A DNA stretch of 64,000 nt, taken from contig NC_061071.1 in the NCBI RefSeq assembly GCF_021917145.1, positions 6,900,080 to 6,964,079 on the forward strand, in the 5' to 3' direction. Numbering within the stretch: position 1 is the stretch's first letter; every line of letters starts with the position of its first letter. The stretch is from Hypomesus transpacificus (Eukaryota > Chordata > Actinopteri > Osmeriformes > Osmeridae). Position numbers and translations under genes: made by a program. Shown here piece by piece: positions 28,803 to 60,175 of the stretch. The notes beneath the pieces are model-generated. The model was given only the letters and a program-made list of their open reading frames with translations, ran no database searches and was not told where the DNA came from.

Positions 28803-30270
28803 CATGTTTTTATTTATTAATTGTTAATTCTGTATTGTTATTTCAAACACCCAAACTGCATCCTTCATAAAGATCCTGTGAGTCCTACATTCAAATGCTT
28901 GTACAAGACCAGCTCTTGCAGTACCACCAGATGTCCATAGGGTGTCAGTAAAAGAATGTTAGAAAAATAGGATGGCCAGAACCGTCTAAATTAGAACAGG
29001 TTTTATCAGACAGTTACTCGACCACTATTTGCTGAGATGTGAGGCACAATGATCAGGGGATTCTATTGCCTTTGTGTAAAACTCCCAAAGTCCCATATTT
29101 CTTGATGCAATCTTTATCGATATAATTTGGACAGCATGGGAGTGCACAGCTGAAAGACAATGATCGATTTATTTCTAGATGTAGCCTTATCTAGCAGCTC
29201 TAGCAGTTTTTGGGAGGTTATTGTTACCTAGCAACAATTAATATATACAGAGAATCTCTGAGGTTCTTAAGCAACATGGCTGTGCAGTGTTTTTTAGCCA
29301 GACTGGTCCATCCTGATTGTTGGCTAAATGACTCACAACATAGGAGCTAAAGTTAGTTTTAACCAATAGACACCCTGTTCATGTCTACAGGTTCTTCAGG
29401 GGAATGACAATGTGGCAGGGGTTGGGAAAGGAAACGGTTCTGAGACATGCACAGACACATCTGTGTCACAGACATCTCAATCAGTTACACTAATAAATAT
29501 TTGATATTGTCACTTTTAAGTTTGGAACACTATGGAGGGTGACAAAGAGCAAGCTCAAGAGAAATAGATACAGCAGTCAGGTGGTTTCTAGGGCCCAATT
29601 ATGTTTTTATGGATTATACTGCCATTCTGGACTGGGCACTCTACTTCTGTTTAATATACATTAAGAACACGGGGAGGAAGTAGGTTACAGCAGGGAGACA
29701 AATTAATGCATGTCGGCAATATGGTAATAATTCGTAGGCTTTCTACTGACTCACTGTGCATAAAGTAAATAATGATGCATCAGCACACTAGTCTCAGGTC
29801 ATTCGATTGTTCCCTTGCCACACCCATGATTACGAATATTGACCTGATGTCTCACGTGCGCATGTCCAAAGATTCTCCGTAGCCATCACTCCTTTTTCTT
29901 ACTTGGCCCTTCTTTAACATTAGATGTTATTTTAACATATTGGCTTGACGGGGTAGATAACCTATTCATATATCAGCCCCGTACAGTTCGTGCATATATG
30001 CCCATCCCTTTCTCCGTGATTTAGCCGACCGGCATCCTGTGTTTGTGCGATCGGATCCCTCAATCCGGGGGGAGAGGAGGAGCACCAGTAGAGTTGCGCG
30101 TAGGGCCGAGCTGCCACCTCAACATGGAGTAGCCCTGCGTCCTCAACAACAGAAGCGGACCACAAAGAGGAATACACGACTGCCTCTTCTAGTAGCAGGG
30201 GGTACCGCTAATGATCCTGTATCAAATATTCACAATTTACGTAAAGGAAGGATAGGAAATCATTGAAAAA
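28803..30270. other. lonrf2-map4k4 intergenic DNA and map4k4 upstream region
   Basis: No gene or transposon was recognised. The last 300 bases probably include the map4k4 5' UTR and promoter. The cap site is unresolved. Confidence 0.4.
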
Positions 30271-50920
<20,650 letters not shown>

Positions 50921-53376
50921 TAAGGGAACGGCCCGCCAAAAACCTGGAAGACGACAACCATGGAATGACCAACGGAACATGAATACGACTCTTGACGACG
51001 ACGAAGACCGTAAAACCTTGAAGCCGGACGTGGGACTGGAGAAAACCCGAGCTTTTCCGATCATCTGAAGGAAAGAAGAAGAAAAAAAGACCTGTAACAA
51101 TCGGAGAGACTCTAGCCCCAAGGGCTCATGGGGTCTGTGTGTGTGTGTCACGTGGCTGTGCTGTCCTCAAGCCCATGAGCGCCGCAGACTGGGAAGGAAA
51201 AACCCCTCCTCCCTGGACCCCAAGCCCTGCTACACCTTGACATGTTGGAGCCTACTCCTCCCTCCCCGGTACCACCGCTGTTGGAGATGGGTTCTGGAAA
51301 CTTCTGTTATTGTAAATTTCTGTTTCATAGTAAAACTAGTGTGCGTGTACGTGTGGCAGGAACGGTGTGCGTGTTCCGTGTGTGTGTGCGTGGGGACCTT
51401 TTGTGTACGCGTGAAAGAAAGGCTGTCGATGGGCGAGGAGGGGGCGTTAAAGAACAGGGTCGGGCGTCGATAGATGGGAGGAGCAAGCCTGTTGCACCAA
51501 ACAGACTGTAGTTGTGTGTTACTGTGTTAGTCCAGGAAATGTCAGGTCACTTTAACAGATCTTTGACAAGGGTGGGCTTCTGTGTCAAAATGTTTCTTGA
51601 ATCATTTCCTGTAACCACGATGCAAAATGGTTATACAGTTTGTCCACGTTAGCTGTACTTGATTATTGAAATCTCAGTCTTGCCTGTCTTCACTTATTTG
51701 GCCTTTCTTTTGATAGGGGCTGTGCTTTGGGGATATAACATAACCTTCCCCCCTTCCATATGTCATCAAACAGAGAGTAATGTATTGTTAGACCGAAAGG
51801 ACACATTCTCTGTGACTTGTGTTGCATTAACTCACTTGGGTGATGTAGGACAAACTGTGAATTGGTAATAGAGGTTGACATTAACGTAGCATGATGACCA
51901 GAAGTGGATTAAATGTCTTGATTGAAATTATATTATATACTCCAAATATTGAAACGTTAAAGGGTAAATTTACAACCCAGTTCTGCAACCACTGGTTTGA
52001 TTTCCACTTCTTTTAAAGGGTCCCTCCACTGAATTCAGAATGTCAATGGGTTGTCTCTCTGTTCAGAGGGAGATTTAAACTCCATTTCATTTTGATCCTG
52101 TGCCATCAAGTGTGCAAGATGTGTAACATCCATGTAGAATGCAGCCACGGAATGTGTGGCGCTGAACTCCAGTGTAACTAACTACAGGTGACTATGCGGT
52201 TGCCTTAGACTTGGTCACAAACTGAAATGAACCCCAGTTTTTAAATAGCCCTCTGTAGGGTCTGAAGACTCAACTCTGATGAAGCATGGTCCCCACATAG
52301 GGGCACTTTGATATACAATAGCTGTGTGATTCTTTGTTGGATTCCTCAATGCTGACATAACCTGCCATAGTCGGGTATCTTCACCTCCTCACTTCATAGT
52401 TATTGTTTTGGTCTAGTGTGTCCATGGTCACCGGTGTGATACAGACCCACGGGCTCAAGCAGACACCTCATGAATCATCTCTTCCTCCAGCTGGTCTTTG
52501 TTTATGGACCACAACTCTGGTCCGGTCTGGCTGTGTCTTAGGAGTAGAACACCTCAACCCTGAGAAGTCGTGGCATTGACAGACCTCTCTTATAAAGTGT
52601 GTGTGTGTGTGTGGACTAATGCCTATTGCGATGCGAGTCACAACTCAGAACGAGGGTGTCTGTAGTTTTCCTCTGAGCCTTTTTCAGTGGACTTCTGGTC
52701 ATTCAGATGGAGCCGGGCCTAAAGTGTGACGACCTTATGAGTAGAGTGCTGTCAGAACAGACTGGATGGGTTTACACTCTCCAGCCTGGTGACGGCAGGC
52801 CATGACATGATGGTAAAATGTCACACATTTTATTGAACAGTGTTACAAAACCACTACAGCCTGCACCAACAAAACATTTCTAACTTCAAGATTTAGGTTT
52901 TTAGTTTTTGTTTCTGTACTTTTTGTGTAACCCTTATAATTGAGACTGCCGTGGTTTAAAAAAATAAATAATTGTAATGCACACCTTTATGTTGAAAATG
53001 TTTACAGAAGCAATGTTTTGTTAAACCAACGTGCATCGATATTAATATTTATGGTTCATTTGAGGGCAACTTTCCCTTTTGTATTTTGTATTATCCCTTT
53101 TGTATTATCATTTCAAGGTTTAAGTACAGGAATAATCCTTGACATTTGCTCACGTTTCAATCTAAACACAATTCAGTGTGAGTCACTGATTATCCACAGT
53201 GGATTACACACTGTGCCCTGGCTGTGTGGTAACGTTCTCATAATGTTCTCAGCTGCCTAGGTGCCAGGTGACATGTTTTCCTTCAGGTGTTTCTACCGTG
53301 CTACTCTAATTTATGTCCTCTCTGTGTATTATGGGAATTCTTGTATTTTCCTGAAGTCTTTTTTCCATTGAATAAA
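50921..53376 (+). other. map4k4 3' UTR and polyadenylation signal
   Basis: About 2.4 kb of AT-rich sequence with no gene of its own ends at AATAAA (53371-53376), followed by a GT-rich stretch (acttgtgcagtgtgctttc). A long 3' UTR is normal for this gene. Small open frames inside are chance. Confidence 0.75.
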
Positions 53377-53497
53377 ATCTTGAAGTAATTTACCAACTTG
53401 TGCAGTGTGCTTTCTTTTAGCTCATTTACTTTGTTCATAGTGAATGTAGAATTATATATAATTAAGGTTGTGTTCCATTAGATATGAGTTTTTCTGC

Positions 53498-53764
53498 CAC
53501 GGGTGTATCTAGCCCGTATCTAGGGGCTGGAGCCCCCCCCCAAAAGTTTCATCAGCCCCTTTTTCTTTCATATTTTAAATCTAAACATGCTAATTTCTCT
53601 TCCGAAAAACCACTAGAAGACACTATTTAAAAGGATATTTTCAAATATGTCTTCGGGGGGAACATGCACCCAGACCCCCCTAGTTTGGCTGGGTCACAGG
53701 AAAAATTATAGGTTTTATCTAGGGGCTTAGCCCCCCCAAAATTGGGAACCTATATTCGCCCCTG
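53498..53764. mobile_element. Short hAT-like MITE, 267 bp
   Basis: It begins cacgggtgtatctag and ends with a degenerate inverse (atattcgcccctg). The flanking 8 bp are identical, ttttctgc at 53490-53497 and 53765-53772. The interior has two stretches of (t)aggggct(t)agcccccc and no coding capacity. Confidence 0.8.
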
Positions 53765-54988
53765 TTTTCTGCTAGTCAATTAAAGATTTTTTACAATACT
53801 TTCTAAAGAAAAAATATTGCACCGCCCTTGAAGTGTGATATCTGTCTTCCACCACTAGATATCGCTTTACTACAAACTTTAAACACCGTGATGCTGTTAG
53901 GTCCGGCCGGATGTTGATTTTTTGGGGGCTAGCGCTTGCTAGCATATGGTGTGGCATAATGATGATAACAAGGAGAATGTAAGTACTATAGCGATGCTCA
54001 TATTGCAAACATAGTGAGAGTAATTGTCCTTCATTCAATGTTTGTAGCTATTAAGGAAGTTATTAATTGTTTTCACATTGGGTTCTACTGTGATGCTATT
54101 GTTAAGTACTGGCACGTTCAAGTCCCAGAAATGAGCGCTTCCATCAAACCAATGAATGCCCATACATTTTGCTAGCTAAATCTTAAAAGCTTCTTTATTC
54201 AGGCTGCTGTACTTGGCTAGATTTAAAAAAAACGCCAAAGGCACATTTCTATTATGTACAGTAGTTTACACGGGCTGGTTATAAACTTGAATGCCATGTG
54301 TCGTTTTAGGTTGTACTAATAGGCAGATGGCTGGTGCATATAGCTATCGAACATCACCGTACTGGTAGCCACTAGCCAGGGAGGTTAAACATTCTGTCAC
54401 CTGCGTAATTGCTTCACCAAAGCTAAATTGCTAATTGAATCATACAATTAAAAATACATTTGTGGGGTATAATGTAGGCCTACAATACTATATTTACCGT
54501 TGTCACTAATAACTGCACCTACTCTATACCTGTTATATCAGTTGAGTAGGCGTTGCACGTTGGTCACTGTTTTCCTCTCGCGTTTTCAGAAGTTGAACAG
54601 AACTTTCTCAGGAACCCCAAGCACTCAGTTGGACAGAGTATTAGTCTAGGCCTGGTCCACCCGCCAGTCCATTCCCATGAGACTCTCTCTTTCTTTTGCC
54701 TGGACTCAAAGGGACCACACATTGTCCTGTGCAATGCCGTGTTCGATGAGTCCTGCTGCTCCCGCACGGTATGGCTTCCTCTGAGAAAGAGAATGCGAGA
54801 AAGGTTTATAGATTTTATAGATCTAAGATTTAATCTGATTCAGGGCTTAATCGGGTTCACCATTGACCGGTGAAATGTGTCTCAGTGCCCTAGCTACCTG
54901 TTTGGGGATCTCAAAACATTTGTCTGATAATGATTATCTGTCAGATGAACCATTCTAGACTATATGTTGGACTCTTTATCTTCTAAAG

Positions 54989-55202
54989 CAGTGGTTCCCA
55001 ACCCTGGTCCTCACAGAACACATGTCCTGCCTGTTTTAGATGTTTCCCTGCTCCAACACACCTGATTCAAATGAATGGTCATAGGTAGGCTTCTGCAGAG
55101 CTGGATAACGACCCATTAATTAGAATCAGGTGTGTGGGAGCAGGGAAACATCTAAAACATGCAGGACAGGTGTTTCCTGAGAACCAGGGTTGGGAACCAC
55201 TG
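54989..55202. mobile_element. Palindromic hAT-like MITE, copy 3
   Basis: Ends are cagtggttcccaaccctgg and ccagggttgggaaccactg, perfect inverted repeats. Flanks are ttctaaag (54981-54988) and ttcttaag (55203-55210), an 8-bp duplication with one mismatch. It is the best preserved of the three copies and defines the family ends. Confidence 0.92.
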
Positions 55203-56088
55203 TTCTTAAGTATTGGGTGAGGGGCAGGGTGGTGAGGTGGTCTCTTGGAGATGAATAGCTGTGTAAACTAGGGGTAAACAAGAGGTCAGAGAGCACAATG
55301 ACCATAAGGTGGCCTTCTGCCTCTTTAGATAACCATGCTTCTTTTCGACAAGTTTTATTACTTTAAACCTATTCTCATCTTTGGTCACTGTCGATCATGT
55401 GTGGCTCCTTGTATAGTTTCAGTGAAGCATTAGGCTATAGGTAAAATAGATTAAACTCCGAACGAACTCAGTCTGTAGTGAACACGTCCCTAGGGTATTG
55501 GTGAGGCAGCTTTGCACCGTTGCCGTAGACACACCTGTCTGGCAGCAGATGGTCCCCAGGCTGCTGGTCTGGAGAGTATCAGTGCTTCCGTTAGCCAACG
55601 GTCAGGTTAGCCTAAGTGCCGTCTACACGACGGTTGGTCTGCGTTCCGTTTGTGGCCCCAAAGTTTGCAGCTCCACTCCTGGTCTCTTTGTTTATGGAGC
55701 GACGTGTTGTAAGGTTAGCGTTATGTTCTCGACTTGGAATACCCTTTCACTCCCTCTGGGCCACCTATTGGTCTTTTGTGTCTGTGCGCAGATGCACCTA
55801 TCTTACTTTGACAGTCTTGCATTAATAGGTAGGAAGGATACCAAAAAAAAAGTGTCGCTTAAACCCTGTTCTCAGGTCTACTGTCTAGTTGGAAAGGGGA
55901 GGGACCAGTCCTCCTATTAAGAGTAGCAATGATGAAGCAGTTCCGTTCTGCCTTTGTCTGGCATGAAGCATCGGAGTTTAATCCTCGTACTTCCGAGTCA
56001 TTTTGCCCCAAGTGTGCCGCCAACAATGAAGATGCCCTCCTTAGCATACTCATTTGGACATAAAACTTTTGATGGGCCTCACCCCCCC

Positions 56089-56119
<31 letters not shown>

Positions 56120-58465
56120 ACACACACTCACCCGATCCCCTTTCACCCGGCCTGCATTCTCGTCTTTCCTCTTGCCCTCAACGTGTGCTCTAAAAGACAT
56201 GTACCGCTTTTAACATCATTTGGCCCATTCTTTCGGGTTGACCCCCCCCCAGCCTGAAACAAAGGCACCAGAGTGACCGCGATCCCCCAACTAGCCAGGT
56301 GTTCCCCCACTTGCAGGCCTGCGTGGCCAGCCAGCCTGGCCTCACGTTGCAGCTGCCCGCACGGCTCCCTTTGTGTGGCTGTATTGTTGTCCACACACCC
56401 CTCGTTGATTCATTGGCCATGCTGGGGAAAACCTTTGTGTTTGTGTGTGTGTGTGTGTGTGTGTTTAAGCGTGCCTTAAGGATACTGGGTTTTGCATGCA
56501 TCTGCCCGCCCGCATTTTTTTTTTCTTCCTTTTCCATCTCATTGTGAGGTCACCTCGTTCCTATTGGCCGACAGACAGCCACTCTGGGAGAAGGGAATGG
56601 CAGACATTGTCGCTCCATCTGTTAAACCACTCATTGTCCTATCAGTCTGACTCAGAGACAAACTACCCGAGAGAGTGAAGGCTTTTACCACCCTGAGACA
56701 TTCCTTTTACGTGCCTCACAGTCAACACTATTCCTGGGAGACGGTTTTGGTGATCACACTCTGAAGAACTGTGACGCTGATGTTGCTATAAAGCAGGAAT
56801 ACATGCAGAACTGCCAATGGATTTTGTTATGCTGTTATGAGACAAGTTCCATCCCTAAGGGCACTTTCACTCTGTCAGGCTTTTCACTGTCATTGGTCAT
56901 TCCCAGGAGTAAGAGGTAAGTAGAGATACTGACTGCACAGCTGTTGTCTTCATTTTGGATTGGCCTCTCTGTCTTCCTTGGTTTTTCCCTGGCTAAGGAT
57001 TGCCCTAGTTCTTGGGCAAAAAAACCACAACAAATTGTGTAGTCACCATAAACTGCGGTTTGTGTACAGAAGTAGACCGTAGTTAAAATGAGATCATGTG
57101 TAAAGTGTTCGTGTGGGCGGTGTGGGTGGTGTCAACAAACAGGTTCAGCTTGTGGAAGGTGTCCGGGCTGAAAGGTCAGTTAGACCACCTGAACCTGCAG
57201 AGGAGCTCATCTGACCCCTTGTGACAAGCTAACGAGACACGTTCTCGCGCTGTTCCAGCTTGAGAGAGTGATGTTTCTCAAAATGTTCAGTCCTGTGAGC
57301 TATGTTGTGGAAATGTGTCATTTGTGGAATTTATTGAGCAAAGTAAGGAACTAGACAAAACAAGCCCGGATCAAGAAACCAATCCCCCAAAATTCAGTTT
57401 TGACGTTACTTTTTATAATGTATTTAAATTTAAATGTTGGCTTCAATAAAATGCTGTCTATTTCGTATCTTTAGAACATCAGAAGATTAAACATTATTTC
57501 TGACAATTCTGGAAGTTTCCAGCATGTGGAGTGTGTAGGATACAAGATGTGGCTGAAGAGAGGAGAGAGGGGGGGTTGGACGGGCGGGCGGGGGACGGAC
57601 TCTGTTACAGGTTTTTGAAAAAAAGAAGCTCTCTTGTTTTGTGGGTCACGTGAGGCTAGCAGGCGGGACGTCCGCAGCCTGGCTGCGTCGACTGAGCCCC
57701 GTGGAAGAGGGAGGACACCGGTTGCTCCACCCAGCTCAGGAGACATCTGTTACCCTGACGGCAGGAGAGACCAGAGCCCCCCCTCCCCCCTCCCCCTCTC
57801 CTCCACCTAACTCCCCGCTCTCGGCTGGGCCGACCCCCTCTATTGTGCGACACGCTGCATGGCAGACAGACCTCCTCTCCACCCCCCACTTCCCCCTCCC
57901 TCCCTCCACCCACCCAGACCTGCCGCCCAGCGTTACATATTCAACGACGCCCGCATCAATGCAAACCACCGTCCGTCCCTGTGGACCGGCTGGGGGTGAG
58001 CGGGTTTGAAAGATGCTGGCAAATGGAACACGAGCTCTCGGGAAGCAGCTCTCTGAGGAGGAGGGCCGTGTGACTCACAGCAGCCCAGTGGAGGAGCACA
58101 GAAGGCCTTGTCTGTGCGGACGACAGGATGCAGCCCTGGCCTGAGGCTTGTTGATGATGACGTCTGATAACGATGATAAGGATCGCTTGAGCTAGCGATT
58201 CGGTTTGCACAGAGCCCGGTATTTCCTGTACTTGACTTACTAGTAGACACATTTCCTGGGGTGAGGTTGCTCACTCAGGATGCTCCTGACTTGGAAAACC
58301 CTCCCAACACAGCTGCTGGCTAAACTGGCCATGCGCCTGTAGGCGTTCCAACTGAGTGAATTGGATGCTAATATTGGGTTTTGTCCTTGATAAGACATAG
58401 TTTCCCCAAGGACTGGTAGAGGTAGCACACCACTCCTCCAGAAACTGTGACTCACCCTGTGCTAC

Positions 58466-58880
58466 GAAAGGCCAGCTAGGAAAGACCAGCTAGGAAAGAC
58501 CAGCTAGGAAAGGCTAGCAAGGAAAGACCAGCTAGCAAAGGTCAGCTAGGAAAGACTAGCTAGGAAAGACCAGCTAGGAAAGACTAGCTAGGAAAGACTA
58601 GCTAGGAAAGACTAGCTAGCAAAGGCCAGCTTGGAAAAGGCCAGCTAGGAAAGGCCAGCTAGGAAAGGCCAGCTAGGAAAGACCAACTAGGAAAGACCAG
58701 CTAGGAAAGACTAGCTAGGAAAGGCCAGCTAGGAAAGGCCAGCTAGGAAAGACCAGCTAGGAAAGGCCAGCTAGGAAAGACCAGCTAGGAAAGACCAGCT
58801 AGAAAAAGGCCAGCTAGGAAAGACCAGCTAGGAAAGACCAGCTAGGAAAGGCCAGCTAGGAAAGACCAGCTAGGAAAGGT
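58466..58880. repeat. 14-bp minisatellite (ccagctaggaaaga), about 30 copies
   Basis: Tandem units of about 14 bp with ga/gg and ac/cc variants, each containing CTAG. The units abut without unique spacers. It lies upstream of zc3h12c and downstream of map4k4 with no coding potential. Confidence 0.92.
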
Positions 58881-60114
58881 CGCCACCACAGCCATAGTCG
58901 CTGGAGAGAGAGCACAACTCCCAGCTTACAGTCGAGGTGGATGACAAGCAGGGGGAGGGAGTGAGCTAGCCTTGGTGTTTGGGTCTATATGTGTTAGTGT
59001 GTGTACATGACGGATCTCTCCCGTGTGTCTGCGAGAGAGTGTGAGGAGAAGGGGAGGCGGAGCTTCTGAAGCACCAACAAAAGAAACTGCTCTGCTACTT
59101 TCATTGTTGGGGGGCCTCACAGCAAGGCACACTTTCCCCCCCCCCCCCCTCCCCGCGGCCTTCCTTTGTGCAGGAGCGGGGGTCGTCTGTCTTGGCATTT
59201 TTAGGGGGAGTGCTTCGGCAGCTGCAGCTTAGCAACAGTGGGCCATGTTGCTAGGCAGCCCTTTTTCATACAATGCGCCGTCAGCCCCACCGAACCCCCC
59301 TCCGTTGCACCTTTAAAGGGATTTGATTTCATTGGCGATTAGCAGCGAGCGGGGTTCGCAGGCCTTCAGGCTAGCACAGCGCTTGGTTCACCTTGTAACG
59401 TGTCAGTTGCCTTCAGAAACTTGTATTTTACACAAGGCAAGCTTGGGTGACTGTACGTGAGGATTGAGGCTCAAATGGAATTGACCAAGGGGAATAAGGC
59501 TTCGTTGATCACGGGGTGAAACGTCCACAGTCTCTGGTGAATTATTCCATGGTTTAAGGAGTGACTCTGCCCCCCCTGGGAGTAACCATATGGTCCTGGA
59601 GAGAGAGGGGTGGGGGGGGGGTTCTGGAAACAGCCCCACAGATAACGGCTGAATGTGTTCCAACAGGGCGTCCTCTGTTGCTCTAGCGTGATGTGCTGGG
59701 CAGGCGTGGCCCGGCCGGCTGGGTGGGAGCACGCCGTGGCTAACTGAAAGAGCGGGAGTCCGTTAATTAGGACAGACCCACCCCCCGCCCCCCACAGACC
59801 CCGGGATTGGCCTCTCTTTTGTCTCAGCCAATCTGTGTCCTGCCGGTCATCCATTCAGTTAACAACGTTAGGCTTGGGCTTCCCAAGTGAAAACATTTTC
59901 CCGAGGACAACAGAAGTATGTGAAAAGGCAGATACTCACACCAGCAAGACTTCTGACAGCACAAAGTTTACACGTGATGTAAACAATTCTTGTTAACAGC
60001 CCTTTGAAAGTGATATTTGAATAAACCTCTTAGGTAATGCATATGTGTGTGTATGCAATTCAAATATATTCTGGAAATATGGAACTCAAATACCTTGACT
60101 CCCTCCAGGCAGCC

Positions 60115-60132
60115 ATGACACGGGCGGTGTGA
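60115..60132 (+). promoter_or_regulatory. Five-codon uORF before the zc3h12c start
   Basis: ATG-ACA-CGG-GCG-GTG-TGA begins just after the probable acceptor ccctccag (ends 60108) and ends 43 bp before the main ATG at 60176. If translated it would reduce or regulate initiation at the main start. Confidence 0.5.
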
Positions 60133-60175
60133 GAGGGGTGAAGTCAGCCCCGAGCTGGATGTGCGGGACAGTTAC

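Larger units (their letters stand above)
53773..60109. other. map4k4-zc3h12c intergenic DNA and upstream region
   Basis: No convincing protein gene was seen. It contains a MITE (54989-55202), a 24-nt poly(C) run (56082-56105) next to (CA)n, a CTAG-rich minisatellite (about 58466-58880), and a GC-richer stretch at 57540-58100 that could include an upstream promoter or first exon of the next gene. Frames at 54553-54873 and 55498-55920 resemble no family I know. Confidence 0.45.

Noticed and set aside
54553..54873. 106-codon + strand frame after an acceptor-like ttttcag
   Set aside because: No recognisable family, no donor I trust, and it does not resemble the N-terminus of any Regnase protein. 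It could be chance.
55498..55920. 140-codon + strand frame between map4k4 and zc3h12c
   Set aside because: No domain or motif recognised and composition like the surrounding non-coding DNA.
58466..58880. Regular repeat array suggesting a CRISPR
   Set aside because: 14-bp units abut without unique spacers in a vertebrate genome. It is an ordinary minisatellite.
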